In this document: in pieces, positions 39,501 to 48,414 of the stretch | How the letters are laid out: the number at the start of each line of letters is the position of its first letter | Position numbering within the stretch: position 1 is the first letter of the stretch | NCBI GenBank assembly: GCA_019694455.1 | Contig: JAIBBY010000021.1 | Span: forward strand, 1 to 64,000 | Direction of reading: 5' to 3' | Length of the DNA stretch: 64,000 nucleotides | Source of the DNA: Pirellulales bacterium | Lineage (GTDB): Bacteria; Planctomycetota; Planctomycetia; Pirellulales; JAEUIK01 | The notes under the pieces: model-generated | What the model was told of the DNA's origin: nothing | Seen by the model: only the letters and a program-made list of their open reading frames with translations | Databases searched by the model: none | Position numbers and translations under genes: made by a program

Positions 39501-39538
39501 AAAAGGCCAGCGGCGACCTGATAAAATCCCTGAAATAG
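36509..39538 (+). CDS. Exported multihaem (five CxxCH) cytochrome c with PA14-like domain
   Basis: A 1009-residue periplasmic or surface protein. A signal peptide (FCSLLLACCACGAWA) precedes a PA14-like beta domain (about residues 35-160; SPDSRLTPHDWTATWRGLID, GSYRFAADASGPVQITIAGQ). Five c-type haem motifs follow: CKACH near residue 190, CAVCH near 295, CASCH near 419, CASCH near 509 and CIKCH near 627. The last 350 residues are beta-rich, with GEIFWRWPAGFDWALT. The PA14/cytochrome combination recurs in planctomycetes and may couple sugar binding or oxidation to electron transfer (inference). The ATG at 36509 gives the intact signal peptide. Confidence 0.85.
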   Translation: MPLFLSRSTWFCSLLLACCACGAWAQDDDLPPPAGLIARYETSSHRGFERLEALPAMALAEHESPDSRLTPHDWTATWRGLIDIQQPGSYRFAADASGPVQITIAGQQVLATAGASDGNNLGNAADLLVGYHPVEIVFQPAAGPARLKLYWESSAFAREPMPPAAFRHARDIAAPADLYFAGRLAVEEHNCKACHQPAGDLPLSQLLAGRMGPRLDRVGQRVDADWFYGWLGNPQQFRPEAVMPRLFADTAQGRFERTAASRLLASLGGPFQATAITPDAARVAVGKSLFERSGCAVCHERQEIRAEVFAPPRATLQLLASKTDAAHLAAFIADPYLHDPTSRMPRLGLEQQECQQIAEYLISRDASPAPAADAPLAADELPAQLADYRGPASQQPGYAALGVDDKLLAIGRDVIRAKRCASCHDFGESRNKDLAPVPLAIDFGHIAQSNQLGCLIAAAAPDDMESSAPRFGASLDRAAIKEFLVAARSASGAAAPGELARLTLARFHCASCHQRGDDGGLSLTQTRLLTENQTNAEAELVRPPTLTGIVAKLRPAALHAVLVEGARSRPWMALKMPHFPRELIEPLAARLAALDGDRLAASDPPNSAAADLADAGRELTGNGGFGCIKCHDIRGLASGGTRGPDLARVTRRVNFDWYVRWMRDPQRIEPGTRMPTVFVGGKSPYHQVLDGDPARQARALWEYFAAGDELQLPDGLELAGARQRLAGAQPLVLRTFLPELPPRALAIRFPSGVHLSYDVQACRPGYAWRGEFLDMGPVWSGRGGRPAGIEGEIFWRWPAGFDWALTTDAESLPDFAARASDPIFGAQPPDDGQIHQSRVRFGGYRLAADGPTLMYSLEGDDAGALQVEEAPRTRQLPEGTAVVRRFRVAIPAGRALWLRAAESEAPPVARINAEQIALAADQTADRDARVELVAAGGRALTWLSEADAEAPRWHSAKQGERWTLALVFSPREAPREASFALVLVRPDSSDPAALERWQKASGDLIKSLK

Positions 39539-39756
39539 CGAGGCGTTGCCCCGGCATCTGGGATCGGGCGAACGTCCAGATTAGAACGGTACGTTAGCAG
39601 CCTGCGGAAGAAATCGGTCGTGGTTTTCTTCCCCCTCGCGGCGAGCGCGGCTACGCTGCTGCGACTCGCCCAATCACGGCCGATGTCGCGATTTTGAGAA
39701 TTGCGTTTTGAAATGCGCGCAGCCCGGCGAATACTTCCTCGGGCTGTCAGGCGGCG
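39539..39756. other. Leader region of the membrane glycosyltransferase gene
   Basis: No gene was seen in 218 bases. A 7-bp hairpin, CAGCCCG (39720-39726) / CGGGCTG (39740-39746), ends just before the AGGCGG that serves ATG 39757 and could influence translation. Confidence 0.4.
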
Positions 39757-42033
39757 ATGCTCAAATTGGATCGGGAGACTGGTTGGTTGGCCCCCACGGG
39801 AGTGAAAGCTCGCTCTGCATCCAGCGCCAAGGCGCCGCGCCGCGCCGCGCCGACGGCCGGCGCGCTGGCTCGCGCCCAGTCGTTCGCCAGTCGTCGGCCC
39901 GCATTGTCGTACGGGCTGGCCTTCTTGCTGCTCTTGGGATTGATCACCGCGCTGCGCTGGTCGGTGATCGATTCGCCTCCCTACTACGATTTTGCGACCG
40001 GCGTGTTCGTCGAGGCCAGCTATCTGGCCGATTCGAATTTCGACTATGCCCGGCTAGCGCGCGACGAAGTGCGCTGGCTCGAAGGGGGTCCCGCCGTTTA
40101 CATCACCAGCGCGATACCCACGCTGGTGGCGTTGTTGATGAAGGGATTGCCGAGCGCGCGCGCGGTGCTGATCGCGTATCACCTGTTCAACTTCGCTTGC
40201 GCGGCCGCCGCCGGTCTGTTGATGTTCGCCATCTTGCAGCGCCGGATCGGCGCGCTCGGCGCCGCGCTGATGGCGGCGCTCATGTTGACCGCCCCCTTGT
40301 TCAGCGCGCAGATCGACATGCTCGGCATGGACCTGCCGATGACGGTCTTCGCGCTGGCCACTCTGTGGCTGGTGGCGCGCGAGCAATATCTGTGGGCCGC
40401 GCTCACCGGCGCGGCGACCTTCTTCGTCAAGTCGCCGGGGCGGGCCGTGTCGCACGCCGTGGCCATTTATCTGGTGCTGCTGTTGGTGCTGGGGCAGCGG
40501 CAACCGGCCGCGACGCGCCGCCGGTTGTGGATCGGTCTGGGGGCGAACCTCTTGGTCGTGGCCGTGCAGGATTTTCTCGCCACCTGGGTCAGCGAACTGC
40601 CCAACTCCGACGTGGAGAATTGGAGCTTCTCGAAGCAACTTTTTGGCGAAGAGAACATGCTGCGCTGGACGCCGCAGTGGTTTCCCGATCAGGTGGCGAT
40701 CTTCCTGTTGTCGCTGTTCGCCTGCGCGGCCGTCACCGCGTGGTGGCTGTATGGCCAGCGGCGGCGAACCTGGGCGGCCATCGCCGACGCTTGTTATGGC
40801 CAATTGGTCGAGTTCGCTCCCTACGTGGTGGGCTGGATTATCGCGCTCGGCGTGTTGGCCGCGCTGGCCCTGGTGTACTGTTTGCCGCGTTACTTTCTAC
40901 TGATGCTGCCCCCCGTTTATCTAGCCCTGGGGCAACTGCTGTTCTGGCTTCCGCGCTGGCGCGGGACGGCGGCGATGCTCGTGGCGGCGCTGGTGTTGTT
41001 TAACTTGGCCAACGCCTACGGCCGATTTTATCCCAAGCTCACCGACGCGCAGCGCACCGGCGCCGTATGGGAGCGCAGCCGCGAGTGCCTGTTGGATCAC
41101 GCCTCGAACATCCGCGCGGTGGAGGCTCTGCTGCGCGAGCGCCGCGGCGCGGCGGTGGTGGCCGCCTCGCCCTTTGTGCAGTTCTTGGCCTATCCGCGAC
41201 TGGGCTATGTCGATCAGGCCATCGACGGCTACACGCTCAATCGGTATAGCGGGCCGCATTTTGTCTCCGGCCTGCGACTGCCCGACGACAATCCCCCCGA
41301 GGTCGTCTTTGTGTATGTCAACAACCCCTTCAGCCAGGGCGCCATCCTGCCGCCGCAACCGGGGGATGAGATCATCTACCACGATCATTTTGCGTCACCC
41401 CTAATCGTCTATCGCCGGCGCTGGCCCGCCACGATGGGCCTGGAAGAGCGGCGACTGGCCTACGAGCGGCTGGTGCTGCCCGAAAAGGCGCTGGTGGCGC
41501 AAGGCAATCAATTGGCGCAGGTTGGCGCCTATCGCGAGGCGATCGACTTTTATCGCCGCGCGGCGGCAACCAGCCAGTTCGACGCCGAGGCCCAATACGG
41601 CTGGGGCTTTGCCTTGGTCAAGCTGGGCGAGCGCGCCGAGGCGATCGCGCGGCTCGAAGCCGTGGTCCAGCACGACGCCCAGCATGCCGGCGCGCGGGCG
41701 TTGCTCGGCGCCACCCTGGCCGAAACGGGGCGCTATGCGGAAGGTTTGGCCCAGCTTCAGCAGGCGGCGCAACTGGCCCCCACCGATCCGCAGCCGTGGA
41801 TCACGATTGGCAAGATTCAGCAGGTGCAAGGGCAATGGCGGGCAGCGATCGAAGCCTTGGCGCGCGGCGCCGAGTTGGCGCTCGCCGCAAAGCAGCGCGA
41901 GCGCGCCCTGGCGACTGTCAAGCTAGCGCTGTCCTTGGCCCAAGCGCATGGCGAAACTTCACTAATGCCTGGTCTCGAAGCGCTAGCCGCGCGCTGCCGC
42001 GCGACCAACTCGATTTCTCCTCCCCCGCAATAA
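39757..42033 (+). CDS. Membrane glycosyltransferase-like protein (GT39/ArnT style) with C-terminal TPRs
   Basis: A 758-residue protein. About ten to twelve membrane segments lie between residues 48 and 430. The first loop, SPPYYDFATGVFVEASYLAD, and LDYARLARDE-like residues (DYARLARDEVRWLEGGPAVY) are in the place of the acidic catalytic loop of GT-C enzymes, which use a lipid-linked sugar at the outer membrane face. Residues of about 430-560 form a soluble domain, and residues of about 570-740 hold tetratricopeptide-like repeats (AQVGAYREAIDFYRRAAATS, YAEGLAQLQQAAQLAPTDPQ). The TPRs may bind a partner. It lies 4 bases before a type II thioesterase. Donor and acceptor are unknown. Confidence 0.75.
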   Translation: MLKLDRETGWLAPTGVKARSASSAKAPRRAAPTAGALARAQSFASRRPALSYGLAFLLLLGLITALRWSVIDSPPYYDFATGVFVEASYLADSNFDYARLARDEVRWLEGGPAVYITSAIPTLVALLMKGLPSARAVLIAYHLFNFACAAAAGLLMFAILQRRIGALGAALMAALMLTAPLFSAQIDMLGMDLPMTVFALATLWLVAREQYLWAALTGAATFFVKSPGRAVSHAVAIYLVLLLVLGQRQPAATRRRLWIGLGANLLVVAVQDFLATWVSELPNSDVENWSFSKQLFGEENMLRWTPQWFPDQVAIFLLSLFACAAVTAWWLYGQRRRTWAAIADACYGQLVEFAPYVVGWIIALGVLAALALVYCLPRYFLLMLPPVYLALGQLLFWLPRWRGTAAMLVAALVLFNLANAYGRFYPKLTDAQRTGAVWERSRECLLDHASNIRAVEALLRERRGAAVVAASPFVQFLAYPRLGYVDQAIDGYTLNRYSGPHFVSGLRLPDDNPPEVVFVYVNNPFSQGAILPPQPGDEIIYHDHFASPLIVYRRRWPATMGLEERRLAYERLVLPEKALVAQGNQLAQVGAYREAIDFYRRAAATSQFDAEAQYGWGFALVKLGERAEAIARLEAVVQHDAQHAGARALLGATLAETGRYAEGLAQLQQAAQLAPTDPQPWITIGKIQQVQGQWRAAIEALARGAELALAAKQRERALATVKLALSLAQAHGETSLMPGLEALAARCRATNSISPPPQ

Positions 42034-42037
42034 ACAG

Positions 42038-42829
42038 ATGCCGCAAGAAAAGCCCCGCTATCTCAAACTGGCCGATGGCCGCGTTGGCCTGCGCCGCTTT
42101 CGCGACGACAGCGCTAGCGGCCCGCGACTGGTCTGCTTTCCCTATGCGGGCGGACAATCGCTCGCGTTTCGCGGACTCGACGAACACTTGCCCCCTCACT
42201 GGGAACTGTGGGGGCTCGATCCGCCCGGCCACGGCTGGGCGCCGGGTGTCGCGCTCGACAGCGTGGAGACACTGGTCGATTTGTATCTCAACAACTTGCC
42301 GCGCGAACTGCTCGTCGGCGCCGTGCTGTATGGCCACAGCCTCGGGGGCTGCGTCGCATTTGAACTGGCGCGGCGGCTGATCGCTGCCGGCGCCGCACCG
42401 CGAGCACTGGTGCTCGGCGGAACTCGGCCCCCGGGCCATCTGGCCGAATATGAGTCGTTTTTGGGCCTCGACGACGCCACGCTCTTGGCCACACTCATCA
42501 AAATCGGCGGTGTGCCCGCCGAGTGGGCCAACGAACCCGAGGTGTTCGACATGTTCAAAGACACCTTGCTGGCCGATTTTCGCGCCTTCGAGTCGTTCAC
42601 GATTCGCGCGCCGCTGGTCGGGTTGCCCGTACTGGCGATTGGCGGAACGCAAGACGATGTCTGCCGGACTCAGCACCTGTTCGACTGGCTGCGCCTGAGC
42701 GACAACTGCCGCATCGAATTTGTCGAAGGTCGGCACATGTTCGTGCAAACCAATCCGCTTGGCGTCGCGCGGCTCGTGATCGACTTTGTCGACCGATTAC
42801 AACCAGACCGCTGGGCCAGCGGACGATGA
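42038..42829 (+). CDS. Type II thioesterase (GrsT/TEII-like)
   Basis: A 263-residue alpha/beta hydrolase of the thioesterase class that removes wrong or stalled acyl groups from carrier proteins of NRPS/PKS lines. LVCFPYAGGQSLAFRGL is the family opening and S101 in LYGHSLGGCVAFELARR is the nucleophile. The acid is likely in GGTQDDVC and the histidine in EGRHMFVQ. It overlaps the phosphopantetheinyl transferase gene by 4 bases. No NRPS or PKS lies in the window, so the partner assembly line is elsewhere or lies outside. Confidence 0.88.
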   Translation: MPQEKPRYLKLADGRVGLRRFRDDSASGPRLVCFPYAGGQSLAFRGLDEHLPPHWELWGLDPPGHGWAPGVALDSVETLVDLYLNNLPRELLVGAVLYGHSLGGCVAFELARRLIAAGAAPRALVLGGTRPPGHLAEYESFLGLDDATLLATLIKIGGVPAEWANEPEVFDMFKDTLLADFRAFESFTIRAPLVGLPVLAIGGTQDDVCRTQHLFDWLRLSDNCRIEFVEGRHMFVQTNPLGVARLVIDFVDRLQPDRWASGR

Positions 42830-43563
42830 CCCTCCGCCTACCACTGCCGACCGATCATGTTGACCTGTGGCACGCCTCGGTCAACGAGTCGGGCACGCCC
42901 GCGCGCCTGGCGCAATACCGCGACCTGATGGAGCCGCACGAGCGGGCGCAGGCCGATCGCTTTGTCTTCGACAAGGATCGACAAGAGTACACCGTGGCGC
43001 GGGCGCTGGTGCGGACCATGCTGTCGCGCTATCTCGATCGCGCGCCGGCCGATTGGCGCTTCGAAAAGAACCGCTACGGGCGGCCCGAGATCATTCCCGC
43101 GCCGGGCGAGCCGCGCTTGCGCTTCAACCTGACGCATACGCGTGGGCTGGTGGCGGTGGCGGTGGTGCTGGAGCGCGATATTGGCGTCGACGCCGAGAAC
43201 CTCACGCGCCGCGATGTGGGGCCGTCGGTGGCCGACCGCTATTTTTCTCCCAGCGAAGTGGCTGAACTGGCGACCGTGACGAGCGACGCTCGGCAGCGCC
43301 GTTTTCTCGAATATTGGACGCTCAAAGAGTCGTACATCAAGGCGCGCGGCATGGGGCTGTCGTTGCCGCTGGAACAGTTCTCATTTCACCTGTCCGCCAG
43401 CAACCCCACCATTTCATTCGACCCGCGCTTAGTCGATGAACCCGCGGCGTGGCAGTTTCGCCAATTCTGGCTGCCCGAGCATTTGCTGGCGGTGGCGCTG
43501 CGCCGGGAGTCGGGCGCGGATACTGAAGTTCGCGTGCGCGGCGTGACGCCGCTGATGGATTAG
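42826..43563 (+). CDS. 4'-Phosphopantetheinyl transferase (Sfp-type)
   Basis: A 245-residue Sfp-type transferase that moves phosphopantetheine from CoA to a serine of carrier proteins. Key stretches are RFNLTHTRGLVAVAV, DIGVDAENL (metal-binding D and E) and the signature FLEYWTLKESYIKARGMGLS. The ATG at 42826 overlaps the thioesterase stop (ATGA), so the pair is co-translated. Sfp-type enzymes usually serve secondary metabolism. Activation of the primary acyl carrier protein cannot be excluded. Confidence 0.92.
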   Translation: MTLRLPLPTDHVDLWHASVNESGTPARLAQYRDLMEPHERAQADRFVFDKDRQEYTVARALVRTMLSRYLDRAPADWRFEKNRYGRPEIIPAPGEPRLRFNLTHTRGLVAVAVVLERDIGVDAENLTRRDVGPSVADRYFSPSEVAELATVTSDARQRRFLEYWTLKESYIKARGMGLSLPLEQFSFHLSASNPTISFDPRLVDEPAAWQFRQFWLPEHLLAVALRRESGADTEVRVRGVTPLMD

Positions 43564-43564
43564 G

Positions 43565-43735
43565 CTTCCGGTTTTCTCTCTCGCCCCCGCGTCGCGCAGC
43601 GAAGCAAAGGGGGAGAGGGCGAGGCCGCAGGCCGAGGGTGAGGGGGCGCTACATCACAAATCCCAAAGACCCTCATCCGGCCGATCGGCCACCTTCTCCC
43701 GAAGGGAGAAGGCCGAAGTTGGCTCAGCCGACGCG
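43565..43735. repeat. Module B repeat, copy at 43.6 kb
   Basis: TCTCGCCCCCGCG paired with GGGGGAGAGGGCGAGG, then CCCTCATCCGGCCGATCGGCC and CTTCTCCCGAAGGGAGAAG. It is the same architecture as 24230-24611 with different spacers, placed between the convergent genes at 43563 and 43743. Confidence 0.75.
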
Positions 43736-43742
43736 CGAGGGC

Positions 43743-44069
43743 CTAGCGGGCCGGCGCAGAGCGCTTGAGCGGCAGAATGTCGGGAAACAGCGCGTGCAAG
43801 TTGTGCAGATCGATGACTTCCTTGACGCGATCCTCGCGCTCGTCCCAATCGACCATCTTGGTTTCGAAGATCACCAAGAGCAGGTCCATTGCCTCCTTGA
43901 TTTGCTCGTCGCTGGGGCGCGCCTCGCCCGTCTCCTCGTACATCTGACGAATGCGACGGGCCGGCTGGATCACCCCTTTTTCGTAGGCGTCGTTGTCGAA
44001 GTTCTTGTTCGGCGTGCAGGCGATCTGCTTGAGGATCGAGCCGAAATAAGGAGGCACGTAGTCGGCCAT
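43743..44069 (-). CDS. Conserved-looking hypothetical cytoplasmic protein (108 residues)
   Basis: It starts MADYVPPYFGSILKQIACTP and is charged and mostly helical (RRIRQMYEETGEARPSDEQI, MVDWDEREDRVKEVIDLHNL). There is no signal peptide, membrane segment or metal-binding motif. Codon use matches neighbouring genes, which supports coding. The function is not recognised. It precedes a module B repeat and converges with the phosphopantetheinyl transferase. Confidence 0.6.
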   Translation of the reverse strand: MADYVPPYFGSILKQIACTPNKNFDNDAYEKGVIQPARRIRQMYEETGEARPSDEQIKEAMDLLLVIFETKMVDWDEREDRVKEVIDLHNLHALFPDILPLKRSAPAR

Positions 44070-44193
44070 CGGGCGGGTTCTCCGGCGCCGCGGTAGGCGC
44101 CCTGTCGGGGGACAATCTCGGGGGAAAGATTAAGTATAAACCGAAAGCTCCCGGCGTTGGCAAATTACGCCGGAAGCCGAGCTTGCGGGCAGA

Positions 44194-44784
44194 TTACGGA
44201 ATCGGCTGCACCGGCGGCAGGCTGACCAACTCGAAAAACCGTTCGAACTGGACCACCGTCGGCGTGACGTTGGCGCCGGGGGTGATCTCCAGTTCCAGGT
44301 ACGAGCCGCCGTCGGATTGCAGCAGCATATAGATGCGATGCCGGTCTTGATGGCGGTACAGGCCATACACGTCGCGCCGCAGGCCAAAGATGTCGCGGTA
44401 CCAGGCGCCGCCGATCTGCAGAATGGTCCAGTGCGTATCGCTGGAGATGGTCCGCTCCTGATCGCTCGGTTCCAGCGTGAAAAACTGGTTGAGCATCGTC
44501 GGATCGCATTCGCCGATGCCCACCATGTAGCGACTGGTGTTAGGCAAAATCAGGCGATCGTGACGAAAGCGGAGCACCGTGCCGACCGGCACATACCAGA
44601 TGGGGCGACTGCCAATCCAGGCCGGTCGCGTGCCGGCGAACGGCAACATGGTGGGCAGCTTTTCCAGCCGCGGATAGGCGACATCGTCGTTGTAGGCGGG
44701 GTACTGCCACTGCGCGGCGGCGGGGGCGGCGGTCGCCAACAGGGCCAGCGCCGCCAGCAGATGGGGGCGAAGCGAAGGGGTCAT
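44194..44784 (-). CDS. Exported hypothetical protein (196 residues)
   Basis: A signal peptide spans about residues 1-22 (MTPSLRPHLLAALALLATAA), with cleavage after AAAQ. The mature part is beta-rich with aromatic residues: PAYNDDVAYPRLEKLPTMLP, TVLRFRHDRLILPNTSRYMV, YLELEITPGANVTPTVVQFE. No family was recognised. The ATG at 44784 is chosen because GGAG lies 9 bases upstream and because it starts the signal peptide; the frame extends 16 codons further. It is probably periplasmic. Confidence 0.6.
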   Translation of the reverse strand: MTPSLRPHLLAALALLATAAPAAAQWQYPAYNDDVAYPRLEKLPTMLPFAGTRPAWIGSRPIWYVPVGTVLRFRHDRLILPNTSRYMVGIGECDPTMLNQFFTLEPSDQERTISSDTHWTILQIGGAWYRDIFGLRRDVYGLYRHQDRHRIYMLLQSDGGSYLELEITPGANVTPTVVQFERFFELVSLPPVQPIP

Positions 44785-45077
44785 AACCGTTTTCTCCGGC
44801 GAACGGGCCGCGCGGCCGCCCCTCTGACCCAAGCGTCAGAGTCGCGCCGATCGCGCACCTCGTTGGTATGCGAAACACCGCCATTGTAGTTAGGGTCCAG
44901 CCCGCGATGTGCGTTTTTTTCAACACGGCGGCGGCCCAATCGCCCGCCCGGGCGGAGAATTCGCTCCAATCGGCACAACCGGCCCGCCCGGCGGCCAGAA
45001 AGGCCCACAAACCCCGAGGCGCCGCGCCGCAGGCCGCGCGGCGGGGGCAAGCCGGCGGCTTGGCCTGGGCGATCGCG
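44785..45077. other. GC-rich spacer, no gene seen
   Basis: It lies between the kinase gene stop and the exported protein start, both on the minus strand. Several overlapping frames exist in this very GC-rich stretch, none with a recognisable product. Confidence 0.4.
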
Positions 45078-45836
45078 CTAGGCGCCGTCCCGCGCGGCGG
45101 GAAGCGTGATCGTGAATTTGGTGCCCCGCCCCGGTTCGCTCGCCACGTGGATCGCGCCGCCGTGCGCCTCGATCGTCTTGAGCGCGGTGGGCAGCCCCAA
45201 TCCCGATCCGCCCGGCTTGGTCGTGTAAAAGGCGTCGAAGATGTGGGCCTCTGTCTTGGCGTCCATGCCTTGACCGGTGTCGATCAATTCCAAGAGCACC
45301 GCGTCGTCGCGGCGCGCGGTGCGGGCCACGAGTTGGCCGCCGCTCGGCATCGCCTGCTGCGCGTTGAGCACCAGGTTCAATAGCGCGCCGTGAAACGCCT
45401 CGACATCCAGGCCGACCGGCGGCAGGTTGGCGTCGAAGTAAGTCACCAGCTCGATCCGGGCCTCCGCCGCCTGTGGTCGGTAGAAGTCGAACACCCGCTC
45501 GACCTCGGCGTTCAGATCGGCGGGCTGCAAGCGCATTTGGCGCACGCGAGCGAACTTCAGAAAGTCGTCGAGCAGGTCTTGCAGTCGTTGGCACTCGCGC
45601 TGCACCACCTCAATCTTCTTGAGCGCGCGGCGATCGCGCGGGGTCGTCGATTCGGCAAAGTCCTCCGCCAACAATTCCATGTTCAGGCGAATTGTGGAGA
45701 GCGGGTTCTTGATTTCGTGCGCCAGCGCGCCGGCCAGCCGGGCAATCTCGGTGTAGCGCTCGAGCAATCGCTGGTGCCGCGCGTCGGCCGTCTGGTCGGC
45801 GGGCGCGGGCCGAGCTGCGCGTTTGGATTTCGCCAC
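45078..45836 (-). CDS. Soluble sensor histidine kinase
   Basis: A 252-residue kinase made only of the phosphotransfer and catalytic domains. The HisKA box carries H40 in LAGALAHEIKNPLSTIRLNM. The ATPase has the N box LLNLVLNAQQAM, G1 DTGQGMD, and G2 GGSGLGLPTALKTIEAHGG. There is no membrane segment or sensory domain, so the signal must come through a partner. No response regulator is adjacent. The GTG start at 45836 has AGGAAA 8 bases upstream. It follows pnp's terminator and is likely a separate unit. Confidence 0.9.
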   Translation of the reverse strand: MAKSKRAARPAPADQTADARHQRLLERYTEIARLAGALAHEIKNPLSTIRLNMELLAEDFAESTTPRDRRALKKIEVVQRECQRLQDLLDDFLKFARVRQMRLQPADLNAEVERVFDFYRPQAAEARIELVTYFDANLPPVGLDVEAFHGALLNLVLNAQQAMPSGGQLVARTARRDDAVLLELIDTGQGMDAKTEAHIFDAFYTTKPGGSGLGLPTALKTIEAHGGAIHVASEPGRGTKFTITLPAARDGA

Positions 45837-45863
45837 GCGAAACGTTTCCTGCGTGAAGGGTAG

Positions 45864-45897
45864 AAAAAAAGCCCACGGCGCGACGTCCGTGGGCTTT
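45864..45897 (-). terminator. Intrinsic terminator of pnp
   Basis: On the minus strand AGCCCACGG pairs with CCGTGGGCT (plus-strand arms 45870-45878 and 45887-45895) and runs into seven T. It lies 47 bases past the pnp stop. Confidence 0.85.
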
Positions 45898-45943
45898 GAA
45901 GTTACCTGTTTTTGCGAGCTAGTCCAAACCGCGCTGGCGGCTG

Positions 45944-48235
45944 TTAGCGCCGGCCGCCGCGATCGCCGCCACGGCCACGATCTCCGCCGCGACCACGTCC
46001 CCGGTCGCCGCCCCGATCTCCCCCGCGATCGCCGCCACGTCCGCGGTCGCCCCCGCGATCACCGCCCCGGTCGCCATGTTCGGCGCGCTCGCGCGGTTGA
46101 TCTTCGCGCGCCGGCATCTGCCCTTCCTCGTCGTACGGCAACTCGCCGTTCTCTTCAAGGATGACGACGCGGCGGCTCAGCTTGACGCGATCCTGCTCGT
46201 CGATGGCGATGACCTTGACGTTCATGATGTCGCCCACCTTGCAGATGTCGTGCACGCTGTTGACGTACTGGTCCGACAGCTCGCTGATGTGGCACAGGCC
46301 ATCCTTGCCGGGCAAAATCTCGATGAAGGCGCCAAAATCCTTGAGGCTGCTGATGCGGCCCTCGTAGATCTTGCCGACCTGCACCGTCTCGGTGAGCGCC
46401 TCGACCCGCTTGAGCGCGGCCTGCGCCGCTTCGGCGTCGTTGCTGGAGATGACCACCACGCCGTCGTCGTCCACTTCGATCGTGGCGCCGGTCGTCTCTT
46501 GGATGCCGCGGATCGTCTTGCCGCCCGGGCCAATCAACAGGCCAATCTTGTCGGGGTCGATCTTGGTGCGCAGCAGCCGCGGAGCCCAGGGAGAAATCTC
46601 GGCCTTGGGACGCGAGATGGCGCTGAGCATCTTGCGCAAGATTTCCATGCGGGCTTCGCGGGCCTGCGTGAGCGTGCCGCGAATGATCCCTTCGTGGATG
46701 CCTTTGATCTTCAGATCGAGCTGGATGCCGGTGATGCCGTTCTGCGTGCCGGCGACTTTGAAGTCCATGTCGCCAAAGTGGTCCTCGTCGCCGATGATGT
46801 CGGTGAGCAAGGTCCACTTGTCGTCGTTTTCCTTGACCAGACCGATCGAGATGCCGGCCACCGGATTGCTGATCGGCACGCCGGCCGCCATCAGTCCCAA
46901 GGTGGCGCCGCAGACGCTGGCCATGGAGCTGGAGCCGTTCGACTCGGTGATGTCGGAAATGACGCGCATGGTGTAGGGGAACGCGTCGGCGGCCGGCAAC
47001 ACCGGATTCACGCTGCGTTCGGCCAAGGCGCCGTGGCCAATCTCGCGCCGACCAGGACCACGAATCGGCCGCACTTCGCCCACCGAGTAGGAGGGAAAGT
47101 AGTAGTCGAGCATGAACTTCTTCGAGTATTCCTCGAACAGCCCATCCACGCGCTGCTCGTCGCGCTGGGTGCCGAGCGTCACGGTGATGAGGGCCTGCGT
47201 TTCGCCACGCTGGAAGATGGCCGAGCCGTGAACGCGCGGCAGCACGTCCACCTCGCACTCGATCGGCCGCAAATCCTTGCTGCCGCGGCCATCGGGGCGC
47301 GTGCCGCTCAGGATCAAATCGCGGGTGACTTTGCTCTCTAGCTCATGCCAGGCGTGATCAACGCTGCCGGCGCTCAAGGCGCCAGCCGCGGCCGGGTCGG
47401 GGATCAGTTCGCCCACCACCCGCTGCTTGAGCGCGCTCACCGCTTCGGCGCGGGCGTGCTTGCCCGGCGTTTGCTTGGCCGCGCGGAAGGCGTCGTAATA
47501 ACGCGACCGCAGGGTGTCGAAGACGCCGTCCGACGGCGGAATCACGCATTCAGCCTTCTTGGCGCCGCATTTTTCAATCAGCTCTAGCTGCAACTGGCAC
47601 AACTCGCGAATGTAACGCTGCGCCTCGAAAATCGCCTCGGCCATGCGATCTTCCGGCAGTTCGCGGGCAAAGCCCTCGATCATCAGCACCGATTGCTGGT
47701 TGCCGGAGACGATCAGATCGAGGTCGCTTTCTTCCAGTTGATCTTGCGAGGGGAAGACGACGAACTGGCCATCGACCATGCCCAACCGCACCGAGGCCAA
47801 GGGGCCTTCGAACGGCAGCGGCGAAACGCCGAGCGCGGCGGCCGCGCCGTTCATGGCCACGATGTCCGCGTCGTTCTGGCGATCGCTGGCGACCACCATG
47901 CACTGAATCTGCACCTCATCGCGGAACCAATCGGGGAACATCGGCCGGATCGGGCGATCCATCAATCGCGCGGAGAGAATCTCCTTCATCGTGGGGCGTC
48001 CCTCGCGTTTGAGGAACCCGCCCGGAAATTTGCCCGCGGCGGCCTGCCGCTCGCGATAGTCGCAGGTGAGCGGGAAGAAGTCGATGCCCGGCCGGCCAGG
48101 GCCGGAGGCGACCGCGGCGAGGACGACGGTTTCGCCGTACTGAGCCAGAACCGCGCCCGACGCCTGCTTGGCGAGCTGTCCGGTTTCGAGAGAGAAGATG
48201 CTTTGCCCGATTTGTTTTTCGACGCGTACTTTCAC
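45944..48235 (-). CDS. pnp: Polyribonucleotide nucleotidyltransferase with RGG/RGD-rich tail
   Basis: A 763-residue PNPase, a phosphorolytic 3'-5' exoribonuclease of the degradosome. Two RNase PH-like domains ([20 protein letters not shown] near the start; [20 protein letters not shown] in the second) are followed by a KH domain ([20 protein letters not shown]) and an S1 domain ([20 protein letters not shown]). The last ~45 residues are [10 protein letters not shown]-type repeats, an added low-complexity RNA-binding-like tail absent from the E. coli enzyme. The start is GTG 48235 with CAGGA 6 bases upstream. It follows rpsO as in many bacteria and ends at a clear terminator. Confidence 0.96.
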   Translation of the reverse strand: MKVRVEKQIGQSIFSLETGQLAKQASGAVLAQYGETVVLAAVASGPGRPGIDFFPLTCDYRERQAAAGKFPGGFLKREGRPTMKEILSARLMDRPIRPMFPDWFRDEVQIQCMVVASDRQNDADIVAMNGAAAALGVSPLPFEGPLASVRLGMVDGQFVVFPSQDQLEESDLDLIVSGNQQSVLMIEGFARELPEDRMAEAIFEAQRYIRELCQLQLELIEKCGAKKAECVIPPSDGVFDTLRSRYYDAFRAAKQTPGKHARAEAVSALKQRVVGELIPDPAAAGALSAGSVDHAWHELESKVTRDLILSGTRPDGRGSKDLRPIECEVDVLPRVHGSAIFQRGETQALITVTLGTQRDEQRVDGLFEEYSKKFMLDYYFPSYSVGEVRPIRGPGRREIGHGALAERSVNPVLPAADAFPYTMRVISDITESNGSSSMASVCGATLGLMAAGVPISNPVAGISIGLVKENDDKWTLLTDIIGDEDHFGDMDFKVAGTQNGITGIQLDLKIKGIHEGIIRGTLTQAREARMEILRKMLSAISRPKAEISPWAPRLLRTKIDPDKIGLLIGPGGKTIRGIQETTGATIEVDDDGVVVISSNDAEAAQAALKRVEALTETVQVGKIYEGRISSLKDFGAFIEILPGKDGLCHISELSDQYVNSVHDICKVGDIMNVKVIAIDEQDRVKLSRRVVILEENGELPYDEEGQMPAREDQPRERAEHGDRGGDRGGDRGRGGDRGGDRGGDRGRGRGGDRGRGGDRGGRR

Positions 48236-48414
48236 TGCAAGTCCTGACTTTCCTGCGGTATCCAGCCCGTGGCGAACCGCGCGCGACCAGCGCGAGCGAG
48301 ACTTCGCTTTGAAGCAGCAAACCGAGGAGCCGAGGAGGTGTGCAGCAAGAGAACTATTGCAAGAGCGCCGACAAGCCCTGGCGGAGAGAAGGACTACCGG
48401 CGCCGCTCGGAGCG

